From Deltaproteobacteria bacterium (GTDB taxonomy: Bacteria > Myxococcota_A > UBA9160 > UBA4427): a stretch of 40,227 nucleotides of DNA. Below are positions 26,519-35,051 of the stretch, piece by piece; position 1 is the first letter of the stretch; each line of letters opens with the position of its first letter. Both the position numbers and the translations under genes were made by a program. The stretch lies in NCBI GenBank assembly GCA_029261835.1, contig JAJDAO010000033.1, forward strand, positions 1-40,227. The letters run 5' to 3'. The notes beneath the pieces are model-generated. The model saw nothing but the letters and a program-made list of their open reading frames with translations, had not been told where the DNA came from and ran no database searches.

Positions 26519-28057
26519 ATGGCCATAGTGAGCCCCGTGCAGACCGCCCCCGGTGAACGTCGCCGTCTCGCCCTGGCGAGCCCCGCCACTCTCGAACGCA
26601 TCGGTGAGATCGAAGTCAGCAGCGCCGAGGACGTAGCCGCCGCCGTCGAGGTGGCGCGCAAGGTGCAGCCGGATTGGGGCGGGCTGCCGGTTGACGAGCG
26701 CACCCGCTACATGCTGCGGGCACTCGAGATCCTGCTCGAGCGCCAGGATGAGTTCATCGACGTCGTGTTGCGCGAGACCGGCAAGCCCCGGAGCGAGGCG
26801 CTCATGATGGAGATCTTCTCCGCTTGCGATTCGCTCAACTACTATGCGAAGAACGCCGCCCGCATCCTCGCGAGCGAGAAGAAGCGGCTACACGGCATGA
26901 TGCGGCTGCTCAAGCAGCTCGGCGTCGTCTACCGCCCGCTCGGCGTGGTCGGCGTGATCAGTCCGTGGAACGCCCCCTTCATCCTGGCCATGAATCCGAC
27001 TGTGCAGGCTCTCGTCGCGGGCAACGCCGTGCTGCTGAAGCCGTCCGAGGTGACGCCCTTCTCCGGCCAGCTCGTTGCCGAGCTCTTTGCCGCGGCGGGG
27101 CTGCCCGAGGGCGTACTCCAGGTCCTGCTGGGCGACGGAGAGACGGGCGCGGCGCTCTGCCAGGCCGGCGTGGACAAGATCGCCTTCACCGGCAGCGTCG
27201 ACACCGGTCGCAAGGTGGCCGTGGCCTGCGCGCAGCAACTGATCCCCTGCACACTCGAGCTCGGTGGCAAGGACGCGATGATCGTCTGCGCCGATGCGAA
27301 CCTCGACCACGCGGCCTCCGGCGCCGTCGCCGGAGCGTTCATGAATACCGGGCAGTACTGCTGCGGTACGGAGCGCGTCTACGTGGCCGAGTCGGTCGCG
27401 CAGGAGTTCACGCGCAAGGTCGTCGAGCGCGTGTCGAAGCTGCGCCAGGGGGTCGAAGGGGAGTTCGACATTGGCGCCATCTTCTGGCCGCGTCAGCTCG
27501 AGATCATCGAGGAGCACATGGCCGATGCGCGGGAGCGCGGCGTCGTGGTGCTCACCGGCGGTCGTCGCAACCCCGACCTGGCGGGGCTCTTCTATGAGCC
27601 GACGGTCCTCACGGATGTCACACACGACATGCGCATCATGCGTGAGGAGACCTTCGGGCCGGTTCTGCCGATCATGGGCGTGAAAGACGAGGATGAGGCG
27701 GTCGCGATGGCGAACGACAGTGTCTACGGCCTCGGCGCCACTGTCTGGACCAGCGACGTTGGCAAGGGCCGTCGCCTGGCGCAGCGCATCCAGTCCGGCA
27801 GCGTCTGTCTGAACGACATGACGGTGACCTACGCCCTGCAGGAGGCCCCCTTTGGCGGACTCAAGCACAGCGGTATCGGTCAGGTGAACGGCGTGACGGG
27901 CTTGCGCGGCTACTGCCACGCGGAGCCGATCATCGTCGACCGCTTCGGCGGCCGGCGCACGGCCGATCACTACCCGTATTCGATCAAGGCCGACGCCACC
28001 AGGCAGAAGCTCATGAAGATCCTCTGGGGCACGGCGCTCGGGCGCTGGCTCAGCTGA
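26519..28057 (+). CDS. NAD(P)-dependent aldehyde dehydrogenase
   Basis: 512 residues from an ATG 7 nt after GGAG; the frame stays open for about 600 nt upstream but only as an antisense shadow of the M20 gene. Motifs: VVGVISPWNAPF (cofactor loop), LKPSEVTPF, FTGSVDTGRKV, Glu247 in LELGGKDA and nucleophile Cys281 in NTGQYCCGTER, 34 residues apart as in canonical enzymes. Then come REETFGPVLPI and APFGGLKHSGIG. It oxidises an aldehyde to its acid. It would fit after a dehydrogenated alcohol in the proposed pathway, ahead of the CoA-transferases. Substrate specificity cannot be read. Confidence 0.94.
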   Translation: MAIVSPVQTAPGERRRLALASPATLERIGEIEVSSAEDVAAAVEVARKVQPDWGGLPVDERTRYMLRALEILLERQDEFIDVVLRETGKPRSEALMMEIFSACDSLNYYAKNAARILASEKKRLHGMMRLLKQLGVVYRPLGVVGVISPWNAPFILAMNPTVQALVAGNAVLLKPSEVTPFSGQLVAELFAAAGLPEGVLQVLLGDGETGAALCQAGVDKIAFTGSVDTGRKVAVACAQQLIPCTLELGGKDAMIVCADANLDHAASGAVAGAFMNTGQYCCGTERVYVAESVAQEFTRKVVERVSKLRQGVEGEFDIGAIFWPRQLEIIEEHMADARERGVVVLTGGRRNPDLAGLFYEPTVLTDVTHDMRIMREETFGPVLPIMGVKDEDEAVAMANDSVYGLGATVWTSDVGKGRRLAQRIQSGSVCLNDMTVTYALQEAPFGGLKHSGIGQVNGVTGLRGYCHAEPIIVDRFGGRRTADHYPYSIKADATRQKLMKILWGTALGRWLS

Positions 28058-28100
28058 AGGACTCGAATCCCTGCGTGCTCCGTCCCACGACGATCGGATC

Positions 28101-29102
28101 GTGCCGTCGCCAGGCAAACGCATCGCGAGCCTGTTGCTGATCGCCACCGCGCTGCTGGCCGGTCCGGTCTCCGGCGGCTCGTCGGAGCTGTCTCTGGAAG
28201 ACAACTCGCGGCTGCGAATCGGTATCGGCGATCGTGTCAGCTTGCGGCGGGGCAAGCGCTGGGTCGCCACGCTGGCGGAGCTCGACCGACTCGCTCTGCG
28301 GGTCGACCTGCTCCAGATGTGGCTTCCACGTGGCTGGGACGAGAGCTGGATCGATCGCAAGCAGCTCAAGGCCATGGCCGCGCGAGGGATCACGCCCGTG
28401 GTGGTCCACTACTACTTCGGGGACGCCATCAGCCGGCAGCGGGTCGAGAGTCAGCGCAAGCAGTGGCGCGCCAGCCTGCGCCGCATGACGCGGCTGCTGC
28501 GCATGGACGCGCCGGTGCTGGTGATTCTGGAGCCGGAGTTCAACAGCGCACCTCCGGAAGGGGAGACGGCGATTACGAGCTGGCCGGGCTTCGCCGAGGA
28601 GCTGCGGGAAGCCGCCGAGATGATTCGGGCGCAGGCGCCCAATGTCCGGGTGGGAACCTGTCCCGGTGATTTTCCGGGGACGCCGAACTTGGAGCCGGTA
28701 CTGGGGCCCGTGGCGGATGACCTCGACTTCCTCGCCTTCCAGGAGATGCGTGCGGTCAGCGACCCCGACGCGCAGCGCTCCGGCTATCTGTCTGTGGGAC
28801 AGGCCGCAGTCGACTACGCGGGCTATCTGAAGCGCGCTTTCAAGCGACCGATCCTCTTGGGCTATGTCGCGGTCTCCTCGCACGGGGGCTGGGAGGAGCC
28901 GCAGCACGACGCGCTGCGCGATCTGCTCGCGCATCGCCGCGCGCTGCGCGAGGCCGGCGTGTGGGGCGCGATCTACTTCCAGCTCTACGACGATCCGGAG
29001 CACCGCGGCTACTTCGGAGCGGCCGAGCGACAGTTCGGGCTGATCTCGAGCGACGGGCGATCCAAGCCCGCCCTGGAAGCCTTTCGGGCGCTGTCCCGCT
29101 GA
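28101..29102 (+). CDS. Exported TIM-barrel glycoside-hydrolase-like protein of the exopolysaccharide locus
   Basis: 333 residues from GTG 28101. The signal peptide is RIASLLLIATALLAGPVSGG. The mature chain alternates strands and helices as in a (beta/alpha)8 barrel: VVVHYYFGD, VLVILEPEFN (Glu144, Glu146), FLAFQEMRAV (Glu215), ILLGYVAVSSHGG and GAIYFQLYDD. Acidic residues at strand ends 4 and 6-7 are where glycosidases carry their catalytic pair. No family assignment is certain; GH26/GH113-like or PgaB C-terminal-domain-like are possible. It precedes the porin gene by about 116 nt and likely trims or guides the polymer in the periplasm. Confidence 0.72.
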   Translation: MPSPGKRIASLLLIATALLAGPVSGGSSELSLEDNSRLRIGIGDRVSLRRGKRWVATLAELDRLALRVDLLQMWLPRGWDESWIDRKQLKAMAARGITPVVVHYYFGDAISRQRVESQRKQWRASLRRMTRLLRMDAPVLVILEPEFNSAPPEGETAITSWPGFAEELREAAEMIRAQAPNVRVGTCPGDFPGTPNLEPVLGPVADDLDFLAFQEMRAVSDPDAQRSGYLSVGQAAVDYAGYLKRAFKRPILLGYVAVSSHGGWEEPQHDALRDLLAHRRALREAGVWGAIYFQLYDDPEHRGYFGAAERQFGLISSDGRSKPALEAFRALSR

Positions 29103-29218
29103 GAATCGCGCGTCGCGCACGACGCCCCGGTGAAGGCCCGGCGCCGCTTCCCGAAGAAGCCTGAGGTGTTCCCCTCCGTCTTCAGCTTGCCCACGAGACA
29201 TTCGATAACGCTGAAGTC

Positions 29219-30706
29219 GTGGCGTATTCCTGTAATCGGCCCATTCCGGCGCTCTCTCTCGCCGCTTGGCTCCGGCTCGGCCGGGGGCTCGCGATGGGGA
29301 GCTGCGCGAGCCCGGCGCTCGCCGTTCTGCTGCTGGCCTCGGCCGCCTTCGGCAGTGGCGAGCAAGAGGGTGTCTTCCCCAGCGATCCGCGCGTCATCGA
29401 GGCCAATGCTCTGCTCTCCGATGATCGTCAGCGCCGTCGCGCCATCGATCTCTATCGTGAAGTCGTCGAGGAGCAGCCCGACCACTTCATGGCGCGCATG
29501 TGGTTGGCGCGCGTGCTCGCCTGGGAGGGTCGCTACGACGACTCGCTCGTGCACTACGACCACTTCCTCGCCGGAGAGGAGCCACCCGACTGGGCCGGTG
29601 TCGAGCGGGCGGAGGTCCTTTCGTGGGCTGGTCGTTACGAGCAGGCGGAAGCTGCCTTTCAGGCTCTTCTCGCCGCCGACCCACGCGACGCCCGCGCGGC
29701 CCGAGGCCTGGCGCGCGTCTATCAATGGTCGGGCCGCGGCGCCGAGGCGGTGGTGGCCTACGAGCGCGCCCTGGCGATCGAGGACGACAGCGAAGCGCAG
29801 CGCGATCTCGCGCGGCTGCGCTCGCAGCTCGCGGGCGGCGTCCAGCTTGGCAGCGACTACAGCGAGGACAGCGACGGCTTCCGCCTGCGCTCGCTGAGGG
29901 CGGCGTTTGATGTCGATCTCAGCTTTCGCAGCAAGCTGGTCGCGCGCGGCAGCTACATCTGGCTCGACATGGACAGGGCGGCGAGCAGCGCGAATGACGC
30001 TGAGGCGTTCGACGCCAGTCTCGGGATCGAGCACCGCTTCGGACAGCATCTCGTGACGCGTGCCCGTGTCGGCGGACGCCGCTGGGATCGCGCGCGCGAC
30101 TACTTCGTGGCGAGCGGCGAAGCCGAGTACACAGTCAATAAGCGGTTCCTCACGGGTCTCTCGCTTCGCTACGGCGACTTTCTCGAGCATTCACACTCGC
30201 TCGATGCGGTCCTCGAGGGTATCTACGACGCGACGTTGCGCAGTTGGGCCTGGTTCGGCTTGCATCCGCTCGTCGGACTCTCGAGTGAGGTCGAGGTCAG
30301 CTTTCTCGGCGATGGCAACCGGCGTATCGCCGGCGCCGCGAGTCTCGACTACAGCCCCTGGCAGAAGATCCCCGTGCGTTTCGTCTCGGGCCTCGGATTG
30401 CTCGGCTACACGAAGGGCTCGAGCGCCTACTGGGATCCCGACATCAGTGTAGAGGGCTCCCTGGGTGCCGCGGGTGAGTTCGACCTGTTCGCGGGGTTGA
30501 GCTTCGAGGGTGCGACCAGCTTGGGCTGGGGGTACGCGCAGCAGGACGGTCTCGAGAGCAATGGCTTCGCCTACCGGGTGAGCGGCGGGCCGACGCTGGC
30601 TATCGGAGCGTGGCACGTCAGCGCGCAGGCGTATCGGAGCTCTTCGATTCGATCGACGACGTACTCGAGCTGGGGCGCGGGCCTCAGCGTGGGTCGGGGG
30701 CTCTAG
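29219..30706 (+). CDS. TPR plus outer-membrane beta-barrel protein, PgaA-like export porin
   Basis: 495 residues from GTG 29219, or 470 from ATG 29294, which gives the cleaner signal peptide (SPALAVLLLASAAFG). Residues about 60-205 form three to four TPR helix pairs (AIDLYREVVEEQPDHFMARMW, AEAAFQALLAADPRDARAAR are examples, shortened). About 290 residues of alternating strands follow, with aromatic girdles, ending in a long strand. This two-part design is that of PgaA/BcsC-type exporters, where the TPR binds the periplasmic polymer and the barrel exports it. It is shorter than E. coli PgaA (about 800). It is 2 nt upstream of the GT2 gene, so one transcript. Confidence 0.8.
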   Translation: MAYSCNRPIPALSLAAWLRLGRGLAMGSCASPALAVLLLASAAFGSGEQEGVFPSDPRVIEANALLSDDRQRRRAIDLYREVVEEQPDHFMARMWLARVLAWEGRYDDSLVHYDHFLAGEEPPDWAGVERAEVLSWAGRYEQAEAAFQALLAADPRDARAARGLARVYQWSGRGAEAVVAYERALAIEDDSEAQRDLARLRSQLAGGVQLGSDYSEDSDGFRLRSLRAAFDVDLSFRSKLVARGSYIWLDMDRAASSANDAEAFDASLGIEHRFGQHLVTRARVGGRRWDRARDYFVASGEAEYTVNKRFLTGLSLRYGDFLEHSHSLDAVLEGIYDATLRSWAWFGLHPLVGLSSEVEVSFLGDGNRRIAGAASLDYSPWQKIPVRFVSGLGLLGYTKGSSAYWDPDISVEGSLGAAGEFDLFAGLSFEGATSLGWGYAQQDGLESNGFAYRVSGGPTLAIGAWHVSAQAYRSSSIRSTTYSSWGAGLSVGRGL

Positions 30707-30708
30707 GC

Positions 30709-32022
30709 ATGTCGGTGAGCAAGCTCGGCTACGTGGGCGGCCTCATGTTGATCATCCTGATGCTGGTCGCCTTCTCGATGACGCTCTACGAGATGCTGAT
30801 CCGCGCGCGCTTCGATTTGCCCGGCGCTTTCGTGCAGGCCTCGATGCTCGTGCTCCTGACTTTCTTGGTGCTGCTCATCGTGCGTTACCTGGCGCTGCTC
30901 TGGTTCTCCTACCTGAGCCATCTCGACGATGATGAGTCGGACGACCAACCGCTTCCGCTCGTGAGCGTGCTGGTGCCCGCCTACAACGAGGGCACGGTGA
31001 TTCAGGGCTCGATTCGCTCGCTGCTCGAGCTCGACTACCCGCGCTACGAAGTGCTGGTGATCGACGACGGCTCCACCGACGACACGACGCAGCGTGCCCG
31101 AGCCTTCGAGGGAGATCACGGGCGCGCCAAGGTGCGGGTGATCCGCAAGCTCAATGGCGGCAAAGCGAATGCGCTCAATACAGGCATCGCGAGCGCCCGC
31201 GGCGTGTTCATCCTCTGCATGGATGGTGACTCGACGCTCGAGCCCCAGACGCTCCGCAAAGCCGTTCGGCATTTCACCAATCCCCGTGTCGGTGCGGTGG
31301 CGGGCAGCGTGAAGGTGGTGAACCGGACCAATATGCTGTCGACCCTGCAAGCGCTCGAATATGTCGAGGGCCTCAATATGGTTCGCGCCGCGCAGGGTTT
31401 CTTTCGTCTGGTGAACATCATCCCCGGGCCGATCGGCATCTTCAGACGAAGCGCGCTCGAAAGCGTCGCTGGCTACGATGACGATACCTTCGCAGAGGAT
31501 TGCGATCTGACGCTGAAGCTGCTGGTGAACGGGTGGCAGGTGAAGTACGAGCCCGGAGCCATCGCGTATACGGAGGCGCCCGAGAAGCTTCTCGATCTGC
31601 TGAAGCAGCGTTACCGCTGGACGCGAGGGATCCTGCAGGCGATCTCCAAGCACAAGCGTCGGCTCGTGACGCCGCATCGCGGCTTCGGCATCTGCTTCAC
31701 GCTCTGGTACATGATCTTCGAGGGCATTCTCTGGCCCTCGATGAACGTCTTTGCCCACGTTCTCTTCGTCTTCATCGCAGCTCGTTATGGCACCGCGCTG
31801 CCGCTGATGCTCTGGTTCGCTCAGCTTACGGTCCTCGACCTGGCAGCGGCCCTCTACTGCGTGGCGGTCGAGGAAGAGAGCATCAGCCTGGTGCCCTATG
31901 CGGTGCTCTACCGCGCCTTCTTCGCCCTGACGATCGATGTGGCAAAGCTCTTGGCGACCATCGAAGAGATGCTCAAGCTGCGCATGGACTGGGGCAAGCT
32001 CGATCGGATTGGAAGGATCTGA
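30709..32022 (+). CDS. PgaC/HAS-like processive GT2 polysaccharide synthase
   Basis: 437 residues starting 2 nt after the porin stop. Two N-terminal membrane helices (about 10-27, 43-66), a GT-A domain with PAYNEG, Asp120 (VIDDGST), the DxD pair Asp172/Asp174 (MDGDST), the acceptor-site Glu263-Asp264 (FAEDCDLT) and QRYRW (300-304), and C-terminal helices. The order and NPRVGAVAG region match PgaC/IcaA/hyaluronan synthase proteins that polymerise UDP-sugars and extrude the chain. The nucleotide sugar is not visible; UDP-GlcNAc is the likely donor by analogy. No PilZ domain is present, so any c-di-GMP control must come from a partner. Confidence 0.92.
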   Translation: MSVSKLGYVGGLMLIILMLVAFSMTLYEMLIRARFDLPGAFVQASMLVLLTFLVLLIVRYLALLWFSYLSHLDDDESDDQPLPLVSVLVPAYNEGTVIQGSIRSLLELDYPRYEVLVIDDGSTDDTTQRARAFEGDHGRAKVRVIRKLNGGKANALNTGIASARGVFILCMDGDSTLEPQTLRKAVRHFTNPRVGAVAGSVKVVNRTNMLSTLQALEYVEGLNMVRAAQGFFRLVNIIPGPIGIFRRSALESVAGYDDDTFAEDCDLTLKLLVNGWQVKYEPGAIAYTEAPEKLLDLLKQRYRWTRGILQAISKHKRRLVTPHRGFGICFTLWYMIFEGILWPSMNVFAHVLFVFIAARYGTALPLMLWFAQLTVLDLAAALYCVAVEEESISLVPYAVLYRAFFALTIDVAKLLATIEEMLKLRMDWGKLDRIGRI

Positions 32023-32023
32023 C

Positions 32024-32260
32024 ATGGATCTCGTTCCCTATCTATCCGCCGTGATCCTGGTCTCCACGATCGCCACCATCTTGCTGGCGGTGCTCTCATA
32101 CGCCGCGTTCAAGCTGCGCGACAAGCGGCGCCCGAAGTCGAACTCGGACGCGCCTGTCTTCTTTCACCGCTACCAGCTCGAGCAGGTGGCGGCGGATGAA
32201 GGGAGTGCCGCGGCGAATGAAGAGAGCCCCGTGGCGGATGAGGATGGCAAAGGGGAATGA
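32024..32260 (+). CDS. Small single-helix membrane protein, PgaD-like position
   Basis: 78 residues. One transmembrane helix (about 5-29), then a positively charged patch (KLRDKRRPK) and an acidic tail rich in Glu, Ala and Asp. It starts 1 nt after the synthase stop and its stop overlaps the ATG of the next gene (ATGA, 32257). In pga operons the small PgaD follows PgaC and is needed for polymerisation; PgaD has two helices. This one is shorter and I cannot show homology. An accessory subunit of the synthase is the likely role. Confidence 0.7.
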   Translation: MDLVPYLSAVILVSTIATILLAVLSYAAFKLRDKRRPKSNSDAPVFFHRYQLEQVAADEGSAAANEESPVADEDGKGE

Positions 32261-33681
32261 CGCGGCGTGAGGGGCGCTTGTACCGGCCGCTGCTGTGGAA
32301 CATCGGCTGCACATTGCTGGTGGCCGGCACGACACTCTCGATCCTGATGTGGGCGAACGTGATCGGCCCCTTCCGGTTCTTGAGGCTCTCCACAGGGCAG
32401 CACCAGCAGCAGGCGCTGGTCGGGTTCTGGGTTCCGGATGCCTCCGACCACATCGTGCCCGGCGAGTTGGCGCGGCGCATCGACGCTTGGCGTCGCCTGC
32501 TCTCGCACGGCCTTCCTCTGCTCGCGCGTGACAGCCTGGATGAGCTCGTGGCCGATGGGGCCGGTGTCGTGATCGTCCCCGACGCGCGCTTTCTCGACGC
32601 CGAGCGAATCGCCGAGCTGCAGCGCTTCGTTCGGCAGGGTCGGGGGGCGATCCTCACCGGCCCGGTTGGCGTACGCGAGAGCGACGGTCGCTGGCGCGGC
32701 TGGGATCTGATGGCGAGCTTGCTCTCGGTCTCGCAGGTGATACCGCTCGAGCGCAATGCTGCGCAGCAGATCTCTGCCTGGCGGCGTGGCCCGCTGTCCG
32801 CCGGGCTTTCTCCCGGCGAGAGCGTTCGGCTCTCCCCGGAGTCCGGTGCCCCCGCCATCGCCGACACGGATGCCGGCGCCGAGCTGCGCTGGCCCGCCTC
32901 CGCGACGGCGGACGCGGGCGGCATTGCCGCGGCCTCGAAGCGCTTCGAGTTGGGGCGGGGACGTCTGCTCTGGCTGGCCGCCGGCCCCGAGCGTTCCTGG
33001 GACCCGGGCGTCGGTCCGTGGCAGGCGATGGCGCGTCTGGTGGGTGCGGCGCTGGCCTGGGTGGGTCGGCAGCCGTGGCTCGAACTCCTGCCGTGGCCGG
33101 ACGGCGCCCGCTTTGCCGGCCGGCTCGAAGCGGTATCCGATTGGCAGCAGTCGGGAGCCGAGACGGCGCGCAGCGGTTTCGAGAGCGAGATTCATCGCGC
33201 CGAGATCTCGGGTGGTCTCGCGCGCCTCGCGCTGCCCGCGACCGGGCCGGGCGGCCGCGAGCTGCGCGCCCTGGCGATCTCGCTGCTGCGGCAGAGTGGC
33301 GCCTGGATCGCCTCCCAGGAGCAAATCGTCGCTTGGGTGTCAGGCCGCGCGAGCATCGCGACGCGCTTCGAGCGGGTCGGTCCGGGACGCGTTCTGCTGA
33401 AGCTGAGCAACTTGGGTCCGGCGGCCGTTGACCGGTCGGTGCTGCGCGTGCATCTGAATCGGCCCGTCGAGGCGGCCACCGTCGCCCCCACCCTGGTCTT
33501 CCAGCGACGGCCAGGGATCCGCTATCGGCGCGGTCTCGAGTGGCTCGACTTGCTGCTCCCGGAGATTCCGGCCGGCGTCTCGTACTCGTATGCGCTCGAC
33601 TACGAGATTCTTGCACCCGAAGGGTCGGAAGAGCGCTTGAGCGGAGCGTGGGAATGGCCGATTGAGTCGGCAGTCCAGTGA
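32257..33681 (+). CDS. Membrane-anchored protein with GATase-like and degenerate deacetylase-like domains
   Basis: 474 residues with one N-terminal membrane helix (about 13-32). Residues about 45-260 look like a class I glutamine-amidotransferase-like (Rossmann) domain: GAGVVIVPDARFLD, LQRFVRQGRGAILTGPVG, and GRGRLLWLAAG, without a catalytic Cys. From WPDGARFAG (W280-P281) onward the spacing resembles polysaccharide-deacetylase-like proteins that follow such domains, but no Asp-Asp or His-x3-His motif is present, so this part would be inactive. It ends with a beta-rich domain. Overlapping ATGA with the small membrane gene ties it to the synthase. Possibly a periplasmic scaffold or chain-binding factor. 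The domain reading is by pattern only. Confidence 0.65.
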   Translation: MTRREGRLYRPLLWNIGCTLLVAGTTLSILMWANVIGPFRFLRLSTGQHQQQALVGFWVPDASDHIVPGELARRIDAWRRLLSHGLPLLARDSLDELVADGAGVVIVPDARFLDAERIAELQRFVRQGRGAILTGPVGVRESDGRWRGWDLMASLLSVSQVIPLERNAAQQISAWRRGPLSAGLSPGESVRLSPESGAPAIADTDAGAELRWPASATADAGGIAAASKRFELGRGRLLWLAAGPERSWDPGVGPWQAMARLVGAALAWVGRQPWLELLPWPDGARFAGRLEAVSDWQQSGAETARSGFESEIHRAEISGGLARLALPATGPGGRELRALAISLLRQSGAWIASQEQIVAWVSGRASIATRFERVGPGRVLLKLSNLGPAAVDRSVLRVHLNRPVEAATVAPTLVFQRRPGIRYRRGLEWLDLLLPEIPAGVSYSYALDYEILAPEGSEERLSGAWEWPIESAVQ

Positions 33682-33740
33682 CGAGCCGCGCACAGGCCCA
33701 CGCCTGCCGCGCCCGCTCGGGGATCGGGGAGTAGAGCGAG

Positions 33741-35021
33741 ATGAGAAACGAGAGTGGGTATCGGCTGGCTGCGGCAGTCGTCTTGCTGCTGGTCGGCCTA
33801 TCGACCGGATTCGAGGCCAGCGCGGGCGAGATGATGATCGAGGCCTTTTCGGGCAAGCAGAAGTTCACCCAGGTCTGGCCGGGCGGCACGATCGAGCAGG
33901 GCGGCGGCTCGGGCATGCCGTGGCTGCGTGTCGTGACCGAGGGGGACGGAAACGGAGTGTTCGTGGCGAACGTGCGCCCGTATAAGCCGACGATCGATCT
34001 CAGTGGCAAGTTCGTCAAGCTGTGGCTGAGACTCGATCAGTTGACGAATCTGGGCGGGCTCGAGCTTCGCCTTTCGTCCGATCGTTTCGCGGAGAGCTAC
34101 TTCGCATTTGGCTTTCCACTCTTCGATGACGAGGACTTCAACATCGTTCGCGATGGTGTCTGGACGACGATCACCTTGGGTTTCGCCCAGGCGCGCCGTC
34201 AAGGCAATCCCTCGCGCTCGGCGATCAATAGCATCGGCCTCTACGTGGCGGACACGGGCAAGCAGGCTCCCGTGACGCTCTATTGGGGCGGCATCGCGGC
34301 GGTCGACGAGCCCTCGGAGGGCGTGCTCAGCTTCACCTTCGACGACGGCTATGATGAGCACTTGTCAGCGGCCGAGATGATGGCCGTGCATGGCTTTCGC
34401 GGCACCGCGTATGTGATTCCCGATGCGGTCGGTCAGCACGAGTACATGACGTTGCACCAGCTCGTCGACTTGCAGGAGCGCTACGGGTGGGACGTGGCGG
34501 CCCACCATCAGACGCCCTTTACCACGATGCGTCCCGACGAGCTCGAAGACACCATTCTCGGTGTACAACGCTTTCTGGTGGACAACGAGTTCTACCGGGG
34601 CGTAGGTCACCTCGCCTATCCGCTCGGCAAGCAGAACACTTCGCTCGTTCGCCCGCTGGTGCGCAAACACTTCACCACCGCCCGCGTTGCGTCGCACGGC
34701 TTCGAGACACTGCCCCCTGCCGATCCCCACCTGCTGCGAACGCTGAACGTCACCACCGACACCACACCCGAGCAAGTCGGTCAAGCGGCGCTTCGCGCGA
34801 AGCAGAATAAGGAGTGGCTCCTCCTGATGTTCCACTGGTTCGTCGAAGACCCGCAGTTCGAGACCCAGTACTCGATCAAGGGTTTCGTGAAGCTGCTCGA
34901 ACAGGTCGCGCAGACGGGCATCCGCGTGGCGCCGGTCAGTGAAGTATGGGATGCCTGCGGCCGTTATCGCGGAACGGGCGGCTGCCAGATTGGTACAGCG
35001 CTGGCCGCCCCGTCACCCTAG
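33741..35021 (+). CDS. Exported CE4-type polysaccharide deacetylase with an altered metal motif
   Basis: 426 residues from ATG 33741. Signal peptide about 1-28 (AAAVVLLLVGLSTG). Residues 30-190 form a jelly-roll-like sugar-binding or spacer domain. The deacetylase (NodB) domain begins with LSFTFDDGYDEH (Asp201, Asp202), followed by WDVAAHHQTPF (His255, His256). The His-x3-His pair of the family would need His at 259, where Pro stands. Motif 3 (LAYPLGK) and a late MFHWFV are present. Periplasmic N-deacetylation of the polymer made by the GT2 enzyme is the predicted role, as for PgaB. It stands 59 nt behind the previous gene, so one operon is likely. Confidence 0.86.
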   Translation: MRNESGYRLAAAVVLLLVGLSTGFEASAGEMMIEAFSGKQKFTQVWPGGTIEQGGGSGMPWLRVVTEGDGNGVFVANVRPYKPTIDLSGKFVKLWLRLDQLTNLGGLELRLSSDRFAESYFAFGFPLFDDEDFNIVRDGVWTTITLGFAQARRQGNPSRSAINSIGLYVADTGKQAPVTLYWGGIAAVDEPSEGVLSFTFDDGYDEHLSAAEMMAVHGFRGTAYVIPDAVGQHEYMTLHQLVDLQERYGWDVAAHHQTPFTTMRPDELEDTILGVQRFLVDNEFYRGVGHLAYPLGKQNTSLVRPLVRKHFTTARVASHGFETLPPADPHLLRTLNVTTDTTPEQVGQAALRAKQNKEWLLLMFHWFVEDPQFETQYSIKGFVKLLEQVAQTGIRVAPVSEVWDACGRYRGTGGCQIGTALAAPSP

Positions 35022-35051
35022 AGATCGAGCGATCGGCGGCGGCAGCACGCG

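Noticed and set aside
30703..32025. A 440-codon minus-strand frame opposite the GT2 synthase
   Set aside because: The GT2 motifs on the plus strand leave no doubt about the coding strand; the opposite frame has no domain.
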